From NCBI GenBank assembly GCA_021799945.1, contig JAJYZK010000204.1, positions 1 through 6,153 on the forward strand: a DNA stretch of 6,153 bases, read 5' to 3'. The notes beneath the pieces are model-generated. The model saw only the letters and a list, made by a program, of their open reading frames with translations, had not been told where the DNA came from and ran no database searches. The DNA is from Acidobacteriota bacterium. GTDB taxonomy: Bacteria > Acidobacteriota > Terriglobia > Terriglobales > Acidobacteriaceae. Below are positions 1 to 5,894 of the stretch, one piece after another. Position numbers and translations under genes: made by a program. Positions within the stretch are counted from its first letter, which is position 1. Every line of letters starts with the position of its first letter.

Positions 1-975
1 TTAGGCAGCGACGGAGGCGGATCGGTGCGGGAGCCGGCGCATTTTACCGGCATCTGCGCCCTCAAGCCGACCGTCGGACGAATCCCCGCCATCGGCCACC
101 TGCCGCCCTGCGAAGGTCCATTCGGCATTTTGGGCGCCATTGGTCCGATGGCGCGAACGGTGGCGGACCTGAAATTGCTTTTTCAAGTGCTGAGCGGCCC
201 CGATCCCGTCGATCCGGCCGGCGCGCCCGTTCCACTGCGGTCGTTCTCCCGCGAGGAGGTGCGCCGCATTCCGATCGGGTATTTCGAGGACGACGGCCTG
301 GTTCCGGTAACTTCGGAGACCCGGCGCGCGGTGCTCGGCGCGGTCCATACTCTCGAGCGGGAGGGATTCCGCGTGCGGCCTTATCGCCCGCCGTCGCTGG
401 AGGCGGCCCGCCGCGTCTGGTGGACATTTTTTGTCCGCTGCGGCGCCATGCTGCTGGATCCGTTGGGCCATCCGCCAAAGGCCCCCTTGGCCGATCCGAT
501 CGCCGAAGCTTTGCCGCCCGGCGCGCCTCGGGATCCGGCGCCTGATCGGAGCCCCCTGTTGCAGGAATTTCTGGCCATTGCCCGGCGCGAACCGCCGCTG
601 AGCGGCGGCGAATTGCTGGCCGCCTGGGCAGAGTCCGACCAGGTGCGTTCCCGGCTCCTCGCCGAAATGCGGGAGTTCCCGGTTCTGCTGCTCCCGGCCT
701 GTTCGATCCCCGCCTTTCGCCATGGCGAGCGGAGCTGGCGGATCGAGGGATGCAAAGTGGAGTATCTGGACGCCATGCGCTATACGCAATGGTTCAATCT
801 GCTGGGCGGTCCGGCGGCCGTGGTTCCGGCGGGGCAATCCGCCGAGGGCCTCCCCATAGGAGTGCAGATCGCCGGTCGGCCCTTCGAGGATGAGATCGTG
901 CTGGAGATTGCGGAGGCGGTGGAGCGCAGCTTCGGCTACCGGGCTCCGAACCTGGCCGACCGGCCGGCCTCCTGA
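1..975 (+). CDS. Amidase signature (AS) family hydrolase, C-terminal part
   Basis: Partial gene: the reading frame is open from base 1 and ends at TGA 973-975 (324 codons visible), so the start and about a third of the protein lie outside. The first residues read LGSDGGGSVREPA, followed by GICALKPTVGRIP, which is the core of the amidase signature. In this family the serine after the GGG (visible residue 8) is the nucleophile of the Ser-cisSer-Lys triad; the lysine and cis-serine would lie upstream of the window. Further family marks are IGPMARTVADL near residue 45-55 and, close to the C-terminus, NLLGGPAAVVPAG and GLPIGVQIAG, which match the usual final strands. These enzymes hydrolyse C-N amide bonds in the cytoplasm. 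The substrate cannot be read from the sequence. The motif context differs from GatA (no usual SLDQIGP segment), so a tRNA amidotransferase subunit is unlikely. It is convergent with panC, 70 bases apart, and a functional link is not implied. Confidence 0.93.
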   Translation, partial: LGSDGGGSVREPAHFTGICALKPTVGRIPAIGHLPPCEGPFGILGAIGPMARTVADLKLLFQVLSGPDPVDPAGAPVPLRSFSREEVRRIPIGYFEDDGLVPVTSETRRAVLGAVHTLEREGFRVRPYRPPSLEAARRVWWTFFVRCGAMLLDPLGHPPKAPLADPIAEALPPGAPRDPAPDRSPLLQEFLAIARREPPLSGGELLAAWAESDQVRSRLLAEMREFPVLLLPACSIPAFRHGERSWRIEGCKVEYLDAMRYTQWFNLLGGPAAVVPAGQSAEGLPIGVQIAGRPFEDEIVLEIAEAVERSFGYRAPNLADRPAS

Positions 976-1045
976 GGCGGATTCGACAGCGGGAGCAGCG
1001 CCGGGCGGCGGCCGCACATAGTTCAGCGTTCGGGAACCATGCGGT

Positions 1046-1891
1046 TCACGGCGGCAGAAGAACGTTGTCGATCAACCGGGTCCCGCCGACGAAGGCCGCC
1101 ACCGCCAGCATGGCCGGACGCCGCAGCTCTGTCACGTCTTCGAGCGTATCGGGGTCCACCAGGGCGAGATAATCCAGCCGAACCTCCGGAGCCTCGGCCA
1201 GAACCCGCCGGGCGCAGGCCAGCAGCGCGGGGGCTGCGCGCTCCCCCGCGGCTACCCGCTCTTCGGCGGCGCGGAGCGCGCGGGAAAGAACCAGCGCCTG
1301 GCTTCGCTGCGGCTCGCTCAAATATCGATTGCGCGAGCTGACGGCCAGTCCGTCGGGGTCGCGAACGGTGGGACAGACGACCAGCTCGAGATCGAAGTTC
1401 AGATCCCGCACCATCTTGCGCAGCACCGCTACCTGGACTCCATCCTTCTGCCCGAAGTAGGCCCGATGGGGGGCGAGAATGTGGAAGAGCTTGGCCACCA
1501 CGGTGGCGACTCCGCGAAAATGTCCGGGCCGGGAGGCGCCGTCGAGACGGTTGCTGAGCCGCTCCACCTCGACGATTGTGTCCGCGCCGGTTGGGTACAT
1601 CTCCTCCACCGGGGGAGCGAACAGCAGCGAGACGCCGGCCGATCGCAGCAGGGCGCAGTCCTGCTCGAAGGTGCGGGGGTAACGGCTGAAGTCTTCGTTG
1701 GGCCCGAATTGCCTGGGGTTCACGAAGAGGGAAGCGGCCACGGCTCCGCAGCTTTCCTGCGCCGCGCGGACCAGGGAGAGATGTCCCTGGTGCAGGGCGC
1801 CCATGGTGGGAACCAGTCCCAGTTCGGAGCCGGAGGCGCGCAGCGAGCGGCAGGCGGCGCGCGCCGCGGAGATGGTCTCAGCGATCTGCAT
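1046..1891 (-). CDS. panC: Pantothenate synthetase (pantoate--beta-alanine ligase)
   Basis: This cytoplasmic enzyme makes pantothenate from pantoate, beta-alanine and ATP through a pantoyl-adenylate, the last step of vitamin B5 synthesis. The 281-residue length matches the family (E. coli PanC is 283). Visible motifs in order are LVPTMGALHQGH (residues 26-37, with the HxGH nucleotide-binding motif at 34-37), FVNPRQF (56-62), the YPRT segment (71-74), GASRPGHFRGV (118-128), FGQKD (146-150) and the KMSKS-like SSRN (185-188). The C-terminus keeps the ARLIDN-type ending as TRLIDN. All key residues I can check are present and no frameshift is seen. The ATG at 1891 gives the normal MQIAETI N-terminus. 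It follows panB by 11 bases (AAGCAAAGCGG), which contains no strong Shine-Dalgarno, so translation probably depends on the upstream cistron. One 60-base stretch (1201-1260) is 50/60 GC. The 3' end faces the amidase gene. Confidence 0.98.
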   Translation of the reverse strand: MQIAETISAARAACRSLRASGSELGLVPTMGALHQGHLSLVRAAQESCGAVAASLFVNPRQFGPNEDFSRYPRTFEQDCALLRSAGVSLLFAPPVEEMYPTGADTIVEVERLSNRLDGASRPGHFRGVATVVAKLFHILAPHRAYFGQKDGVQVAVLRKMVRDLNFDLELVVCPTVRDPDGLAVSSRNRYLSEPQRSQALVLSRALRAAEERVAAGERAAPALLACARRVLAEAPEVRLDYLALVDPDTLEDVTELRRPAMLAVAAFVGGTRLIDNVLLPP

Positions 1892-1902
1892 CCGCTTTGC
1901 TT

Positions 1903-2814
1903 TTATGCTTTACGCCGGAGACCGCCCTCCGGCTCGACCAGGGCCGCCAGGGTCTCCTTCGGCAGATGATAGCTTTCGTCGTCGCTGGGAAACCGGCGTT
2001 CCTCCACATCCTGGCAGTAGCTGCGCACGGCGTTGCGAATGAGCTCGGCCGCGTCGCCGTAGCGCCGAACGAATTTGGCCGGCGCGGCAAAGGTGAGGTT
2101 GAGCAGGTCGTGCAGGACGAGAATCTGGCCGTCGCACTCCGCCCCGGCGCCGATGCCGATGGTGGGAATCGAGAGCGCGGCGCTGATGCGGGAGGCAACC
2201 TCCCGCGGAATGCCCTCCAGCACCACCGCGAAGGCCCCCGCCGACTGCAGGGCCTGAGCCTCGGCGGTCAGCCGCGAAATCGCCTCCAGAGATTTCCCCT
2301 GGACCTTGTAGCCGCCCATTTTGTGGACGGACTGGGGGGTAAGGCCGAGATGAGCGACGACGGGGATCTCCGCCAGGCTGAGGCGCCGGACCAGCTCGAC
2401 GCGCTGGGCTCCGCCTTCGATCTTGACCGCTTCGGCCCCGGCCTCCTTGAGGAAGCGCACAGCGTTGGCCACGCCTGCATCTTCGCTCACCTGGTAGGAG
2501 CCGTAGGGCATGTCGGCCACCACCATCGCCCGCTTCACCGCTCGCCGCACGGCGCGGGTATGGTGGAGCATCTCCTCCATGGTGACCGGCAGCGTGCTGT
2601 CATAGCCCATCACCACCATGGCCAGGGAGTCGCCGACCAGGATGATGTCGGCGCCGGCCTCGTCGACCAGCCGGGCGGTGGCGTAGTCGTATGCGGTGAG
2701 GGCGGTGATGGGCCGCCGGCGCAATTTTTTTTGCTGTAGGGATTGGGTGGTGACCTTGGCCTGGGCGGGGCTGACGGCAGGCTGGTCGCCGCCGCGAAAC
2801 GCTGTAACGCTCAT
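1903..2814 (-). CDS. panB: 3-methyl-2-oxobutanoate hydroxymethyltransferase (ketopantoate hydroxymethyltransferase)
   Basis: This enzyme transfers a hydroxymethyl group from 5,10-methylene-tetrahydrofolate to 2-oxoisovalerate, giving ketopantoate, the committed step to pantothenate and coenzyme A. The 303-residue product has the full TIM-barrel motif set: TALTAYDY (37-44), LVGDSLAMV (59-67, metal-ligand Asp62), VVADMPYGSY (98-107, Asp101), VKIEGG (130-135, Lys131 and Glu133), HLGLTPQSV (155-163), GGYKVQG (167-173), VLEGIP (198-203, catalytic Glu200) and IGIGAG (219-224). By alignment from memory with the E. coli enzyme (264 residues), these correspond to D45, D84, K112, E114 and E181. It carries about 20 extra N-terminal residues, low in complexity, before the conserved KVTTQSLQQKK stretch, and a short Lys/Arg tail. 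The ATG at 2814 is chosen because GGAGAG lies six bases upstream. It is the first gene of a panB-panC operon. No internal break is seen. Confidence 0.98.
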   Translation of the reverse strand: MSVTAFRGGDQPAVSPAQAKVTTQSLQQKKLRRRPITALTAYDYATARLVDEAGADIILVGDSLAMVVMGYDSTLPVTMEEMLHHTRAVRRAVKRAMVVADMPYGSYQVSEDAGVANAVRFLKEAGAEAVKIEGGAQRVELVRRLSLAEIPVVAHLGLTPQSVHKMGGYKVQGKSLEAISRLTAEAQALQSAGAFAVVLEGIPREVASRISAALSIPTIGIGAGAECDGQILVLHDLLNLTFAAPAKFVRRYGDAAELIRNAVRSYCQDVEERRFPSDDESYHLPKETLAALVEPEGGLRRKA

Positions 2815-2820
2815 TGCGAT

Positions 2821-2826
2821 CTCTCC
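2821..2826 (-). promoter_or_regulatory. Shine-Dalgarno of panB
   Basis: On the minus strand GGAGAG sits six bases before the panB ATG (2814-2812). It fixes the start and argues that the N-terminal extension of about 20 residues is really translated. Confidence 0.8.
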
Positions 2827-2872
2827 AGTACAGCTCCCGGGATGCGGGATGCTGTCCGTGCAAACCGCTGTG

Positions 2873-2902
2873 AGTATACGCCCGCGGCGCGGCCGCCGGC
2901 AA
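2873..2902 (-). promoter_or_regulatory. Candidate sigma70-type promoter of panBC
   Basis: On the minus strand, TTGCCG (2902-2897) is followed after 18 bases by TATACT (2878-2873). This matches the housekeeping consensus at 4/6 and 5/6 positions. Transcription would begin near 2866, giving a leader of roughly 50 bases before panB. It is the only good -10-like hexamer I found in the GC-rich stretch upstream of panB. The call is by eye and the spacer is one base longer than ideal. Confidence 0.5.
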
Positions 2903-2935
2903 AAGACGGTTTCCGGCGGGGCGCCTTGGGGCGGG

Positions 2936-2950
2936 TTGACGCTCCGTCAA
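2936..2950. repeat. Operator-like inverted repeat TTGACG-ctc-CGTCAA
   Basis: Two perfect 6-base arms are separated by three bases. The repeat lies about 35 bases upstream of the candidate panB -35 box and about 315 bases before the lipoprotein start. Its symmetry is typical of a dimeric repressor or activator site, but no known regulator is recognised and a chance 15-base palindrome is possible. Confidence 0.3.
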
Positions 2951-3004
2951 GATCGCTCGTGCAGCTTTGTTTGGAAGGGGAATCACGGAAGAGCAGGACG
3001 CGAG

Positions 3005-3097
3005 GATCAAGGACAGCCGGCCAGCGCCGCGGGATTCGACATTCCGATGGGCATTGCGGCCGACGGCTTCGGAAATGTCTGGATTGCCGAGTCGGGC
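3005..3097 (+). pseudogene. Relic of one NHL-type beta-propeller repeat
   Basis: In the frame starting at 3005 the translation reads DQGQPASAAGFDIPMGIAA, then DGFGNVWIAESG. This matches the lead-in and core of an NHL repeat as found in long bacterial beta-propeller proteins, whose usual pattern is GDGGPATSA, then P-x-G-[IV]-A-x-D-x-x-G-N-[LV]-[YW]-[IV]-A. Only one repeat is present. The expected following motif (NNRIRKV or similar) is absent, the frame reaches a stop at 3215-3217, and no start codon with a ribosome site is visible upstream. The simplest reading is a remnant of a lost or rearranged NHL-protein gene. A chance resemblance is less likely because about 25 positions fit in register, but a short functional peptide cannot be excluded. 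Confidence 0.45.
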
Positions 3098-3189
3098 GTT
3101 TTTGTGGTCGGAGCAGAAATTCAGGCGATTAATCAGTCGGCCACCATTACAGGATTGGTCGTGAAATTGATCGTGGATTGGTCCAGGGG

Positions 3190-3213
3190 GGCGGCGCCAG
3201 CCATGGCGCCGCC
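3190..3213. repeat. Strong GC-rich hairpin (10-bp perfect stem, 4-base loop)
   Basis: GGCGGCGCCA (3190-3199) and TGGCGCCGCC (3204-3213) are exact reverse complements around the loop GCCA. Nine of the ten pairs are G-C. Neither side carries a T tract, so it is not a standard intrinsic terminator on either strand. It lies just after the NHL relic and about 50 bases before the lipoprotein start. It might be a leftover terminator stem, a dispersed palindromic repeat or an mRNA leader structure. Confidence 0.55.
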
Positions 3214-3264
3214 GTAGTCATGCAGTCTGGAGAACATTGCGGATTGTATGGTAGATTTTTTCGC

Positions 3265-4773
3265 ATGCGATGGATCTCCCTGTGCCTGACCCCGGTCGCC
3301 ATCATCGCGGTTGGCTGTCACTCGGCGCCCGCGTTGAGTCCGCAAATGGAGGCAAAAGCCATCGGCTTGGAAGGCAAGGGCGATTGGCGCGGCCTCGCCG
3401 CTTTTGCGAAGCAGGCGACCGAGCAGTATCCCACCGATGGAGAAGCATGGTATTACGCCGCCGCGGCCGCCGAGGGACTCGGGAACACGGCCGCGGCCAG
3501 AACGGACCTGGAAAAGGTTGAGCGCTACGGACCCCCCGCTTTAAAGAGCATGGCGCAGACGATGCTGGCGCAGCTTCAGGGCGCGTCGAGCGGTGCGCCG
3601 CTCCAGGCAGCGGCGCAGGCTCAGCCGTCTTCCGTGCCGGATATCTCCGTCAGATCGGTCGCCGCTCTTACGGCGCAGGCGCGGCGGAGTTGGGAGCCGG
3701 ATGCGATTCCTATCATGGTGGTGGTGATGGGCAGCGCGAACGACTATGCGACGGTGGTCAACTATTACTCTCCGTCAACCCACGGGGGGCTGTCGATTCG
3801 TCAGGGGGCGAATGGCTCCGGCATGCAGCCAATCGCACAGCCCGACTATGGCTCCACTGCGCTTCCCGAGAGCTTCAAGTCACTGGCCGATGCGGTGGCG
3901 GAGGCCAGGCAGCGCGGCCTCTCCGGGCAGTTAGATCACGCTTTTCTGTCCTGGGCCGACGATATCTCCGGCCCGAACAATCTGGTTTGGGATATGGCGT
4001 TTGGCGTTCGTTCGGACGCGGCGCGGGTCATCGCCAACAATATCGGCGGGTCGCGGATGAATGAGCTGCTGGCTGCGGCAAACGGCGGCGGCAAATCGGC
4101 GCAGTACGATCTTGGAGCGGCGTATGCGAGCGGCGTGAGCGGGAAAGAAGATCCCGGGAAAGCGGTCTACTGGCTGCAGAAGGCGGCGGCGCAGGGCAGC
4201 CGTCGGGCTGAGAACAGACTGGGCCAGTGTTATCAAAGCGGCTACGGGGTGACCGCCAATCCAAAGCAGGCGGCATACTGGTACGGCCAGGCGGCTTCGG
4301 CGGGCTTCGGACCGGCCGAGTATAACCTGGGGCTGCTGTATGAAAAGGGAGTGGGAGTCGCGCGCGACTGGAGTTCCGCGGAACGCTGGTTCACCCTGGC
4401 CGCACAGCATGGAGTGAAGCAAGCGGTCCTGGAACTGGATGAGATGCAGTCCGCGACGGCGCGCGCGTCGGGAGGCGCGACCGGGGCGCAAATGCAGGCG
4501 GCCGATGCGCTGGCCGACAGCATCGCCCGCAACAACTGCGGACTGGCTACAGACCATCCTGTTCTCGCTTTGGATCGGTACGACCCCAATGAAGTCGTCT
4601 GCGTGGTTCCGGGGCGGCAATTCGAGCCGAACGGCTTGGTCTATCCGCGTCGAGTCGGCCCCGTCGCCGGACTTCAGCTGGAAGGCATACCTTCGTGGTA
4701 CAAGTACTATCACTGCACGGTTACGGTCGCCGACGCCTACGCCGGATATTACGACGTTACCTGTACGCGCTGA
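3265..4773 (+). CDS. Predicted lipoprotein with TPR-like and Sel1 repeats, function unknown
   Basis: The product is 502 residues. The ATG at 3265 is preferred over in-frame upstream starts because it begins directly with a signal peptide: MRW, a hydrophobic run, then IAVGC with Cys18 as the possible lipidation site. This lipobox is imperfect (Ala at -3 where Leu is usual), and no clear Shine-Dalgarno precedes it. Residues about 28-105 look like TPR helices (GDWRGLAAFAKQA, then a WYYAAAAAEGLGN segment). An Ala/Gln/Ser/Pro linker spans about 106-124. Residues 126-276 (including VVVMGSANDYATVVNYYSP) match no family I recognise. Three Sel1 repeats follow at about 278-312, 313-348 and 349-384, with the usual A-x-x-x-L-G-x-x-Y and A-x-x-W-x-x-x-A-A-x-x-G pattern. 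The last 80 residues contain four cysteines (425, 446, 484, 500) and many aromatics, consistent with a disulfide-bonded extracytoplasmic part. It is likely envelope-anchored and used in protein contacts. It stands alone between divergent and co-oriented neighbours. Confidence 0.85.
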   Translation: MRWISLCLTPVAIIAVGCHSAPALSPQMEAKAIGLEGKGDWRGLAAFAKQATEQYPTDGEAWYYAAAAAEGLGNTAAARTDLEKVERYGPPALKSMAQTMLAQLQGASSGAPLQAAAQAQPSSVPDISVRSVAALTAQARRSWEPDAIPIMVVVMGSANDYATVVNYYSPSTHGGLSIRQGANGSGMQPIAQPDYGSTALPESFKSLADAVAEARQRGLSGQLDHAFLSWADDISGPNNLVWDMAFGVRSDAARVIANNIGGSRMNELLAAANGGGKSAQYDLGAAYASGVSGKEDPGKAVYWLQKAAAQGSRRAENRLGQCYQSGYGVTANPKQAAYWYGQAASAGFGPAEYNLGLLYEKGVGVARDWSSAERWFTLAAQHGVKQAVLELDEMQSATARASGGATGAQMQAADALADSIARNNCGLATDHPVLALDRYDPNEVVCVVPGRQFEPNGLVYPRRVGPVAGLQLEGIPSWYKYYHCTVTVADAYAGYYDVTCTR

Positions 4774-4956
4774 CCCGATTTGGCGCGCCATTTCAAGACC
4801 AGGCGCGGCAAAGGGGAAGGAACCAGAGCGCGACCGAATCTCTCCAGCACAGTTGACCTTGCGCGCGGCGAATGCTCTTCGCGGATTCTCATCGGCGCAG
4901 CCCGGGCGTGGTGGGAATTGGCGATGTGCAAGGCGGTTATGGACCCGATATCGACC

Positions 4957-4973
4957 CAGGCATAATTTGCCTG
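4957..4973. repeat. Inverted repeat CAGGCA-N5-TGCCTG touching the ECF promoter
   Basis: Two exact 6-base arms flank TAATT. The right arm shares its last two bases (TG at 4972-4973) with the -35 element of the ECF41 promoter. A protein bound here would meet RNA polymerase directly, so it could be an operator. The pairing may equally be chance. Confidence 0.3.
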
Positions 4974-4998
4974 TCACGTTTTTTGCTGCTATCCGGTC
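4972..4998 (+). promoter_or_regulatory. ECF41-type promoter upstream of the sigma factor gene
   Basis: TGTCACG (4972-4978), exactly 16 bases, then GGTC (4995-4998). From memory, the described ECF41 target promoter is TGTCACA-N16-CGTC, so 6 of 7 and 3 of 4 positions match with exact spacing, and the spacer carries a T tract. The location directly before an ECF41 sigma gene fits autoregulation. Transcription would begin around 5003-5006, only a few bases before the ATG at 5010. The same pattern also occurs inside panC, which weakens specificity a little. Confidence 0.7.
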
Positions 4999-5009
4999 AT
5001 ACTAAGCGA

Positions 5010-5894
5010 ATGGAAACTCTGAGCCGGGAATCGGTTTCCGCCATGTTTTCAGTACACCGGCCATACCTGGTGTCGCTGGCATACCGGATGCTGGGCAGCA
5101 TGGCGGACGCGGAGGATTTAGCACAGGAAACATTTCTCCGCTGGGAGCAGGCCGCTCGCGAAGAAATCCATACGCCGCGCGCCTTCCTGACGACCGTATT
5201 GACGCGGCTGGCCATCACTCATCTGCAATCCGCCCGCGTACGACGGGAGCAATATGCCGGCACATGGCTGCCGGAGCCTGTGGTTACGACCGGAACGCGT
5301 GACCCGGTGGAGCTTTCGGAATCATTGACAATGGCTTTTCTGGTTCCGATGGAGAGCCTGACGCCGCTGGAGCGCGCCGTGTTTTTGTTGCAGGATGTCT
5401 TCGATTACTCGCATGCGGAGATAGCCGACATTGTCGGGAAGACAGAAGGCGTCTGCCGCCAAACGTTGCGGCGCGCAAAACAGGCGGTTAAGGAGCGGCG
5501 TTCGCGCTTTGAGGTAAGGCCGAGTTCGGCAGATCGTCTGACGATGCAATTTGTCACGGCCGTGCAAGCAGGCAATCTGGGCGATTTGAAGAGCCTGCTG
5601 CACGAGGATATCGTTGCGTACTCCGATGGTGGTGGCCGCGTGCGTGCGGCTCTGAATCCCATCTCTGGAAAGGATCGCGTCGCTCGGTTCCTGGTCGGCA
5701 TTGCGCGCAAAGGTGGGGATGGCCTGCAACGGCAAGTCGCGGAGATCAACGCGCAACCGGGGTTCCTTGGCTTTCGCCATGGAAAGGCGCAGACAGCAGT
5801 GGTGCTGGATATCGAACAGGATCGAATCCACGCTATATATATCGTGGTGAACCCGGAAAAATTACAACATCTACCCAAGGAGAACGAATCATGA
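5010..5894 (+). CDS. ECF41-family RNA polymerase sigma factor with C-terminal SnoaL-like domain (SigJ-type)
   Basis: The product is 294 residues from ATG 5010. Sigma2 spans about 13-77, with LAYRMLGSMADAEDLAQETFLRW holding the -10-binding and core-binding helices (split here as LAYRMLG at 23-29 and DAEDLAQETF at 33-42). Sigma4 spans about 105-165, with LTPLERAVFLL and a helix-turn-helix ending in VCRQTLRRAKQ. A SnoaL/NTF2-like domain covers about 172-285. The three hallmark ECF41 motifs are present: WLPEP in the linker (86-90), DGGGR (206-210, usually DGGGK) and NPEK near the end (281-284, usually NPDK). In this family the fused C-terminal domain, not a separate anti-sigma factor, controls activity, and none is encoded nearby. 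The start is uncertain: ATG 5043 (283 residues) would also keep both sigma domains, and neither has a clear Shine-Dalgarno. Its stop overlaps the next start, so the two genes are co-translated. Confidence 0.94.
   Translation: METLSRESVSAMFSVHRPYLVSLAYRMLGSMADAEDLAQETFLRWEQAAREEIHTPRAFLTTVLTRLAITHLQSARVRREQYAGTWLPEPVVTTGTRDPVELSESLTMAFLVPMESLTPLERAVFLLQDVFDYSHAEIADIVGKTEGVCRQTLRRAKQAVKERRSRFEVRPSSADRLTMQFVTAVQAGNLGDLKSLLHEDIVAYSDGGGRVRAALNPISGKDRVARFLVGIARKGGDGLQRQVAEINAQPGFLGFRHGKAQTAVVLDIEQDRIHAIYIVVNPEKLQHLPKENES
5877..5882 (+). promoter_or_regulatory. Shine-Dalgarno of the CMD-like gene
   Basis: AAGGAG lies inside the end of the sigma gene, eight bases before the ATG at 5891. It is the strongest ribosome site on the right side of the window and contrasts with the weak site of the sigma gene. 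This suggests the enzyme is made in larger amounts than the sigma factor. Confidence 0.8.

Larger units (their letters stand above)
2815..3264. other. Intergenic region between divergent panB and lipoprotein gene (450 bases)
   Basis: No intact gene is seen here. It holds, in order, the panB Shine-Dalgarno and candidate promoter, an inverted repeat at 2936-2950, a decayed NHL-repeat coding relic near 3005-3097 and a strong hairpin at 3190-3213. I could not find a convincing promoter for the rightward lipoprotein gene. The six-T tract at 3256-3261, just before its ATG, is not preceded by a stem and is not a terminator. Confidence 0.6.

Noticed and set aside
1..1017. Long minus-strand open frame opposite the amidase
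   Set aside because: It is the antisense of a clear amidase-signature gene; its translation is Arg/Gly/Gln-rich with no family motif, as expected in GC-rich DNA.
1034..1047. Small hairpin GAACC-atgc-GGTTC between the convergent amidase and panC ends
   Set aside because: The 5-bp stem overlaps the panC stop codon and has no T tract, so it is too weak to call a terminator.
1897..2739. Plus-strand open frame of 280 codons opposite panB
   Set aside because: It is a shadow of panB in GC-rich sequence, with His/Gly/Asp-rich content and no recognisable domain.
2967..3164. Short plus-strand open frame overlapping the NHL relic in another frame
   Set aside because: The translation shows no motif and no ribosome site; the NHL resemblance is in a different frame.
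3178..3264. In-frame upstream extension of the lipoprotein to a start at 3178
   Set aside because: It would run through the strong hairpin and place about 29 unhydrophobic residues before the signal peptide, destroying export.
4781..4807. Palindrome TGGCGCGCCA and an alternative 6-bp stem just after the lipoprotein stop
   Set aside because: The palindrome has no loop, the alternative stem (4784-4789 with 4802-4807) has a 12-base loop, and no T tract follows; not a convincing terminator.
3931..4977. Minus-strand open frame opposite the Sel1 lipoprotein
   Set aside because: The plus strand carries signal peptide and repeat motifs in register; the antisense product has no motif and is Arg-rich.
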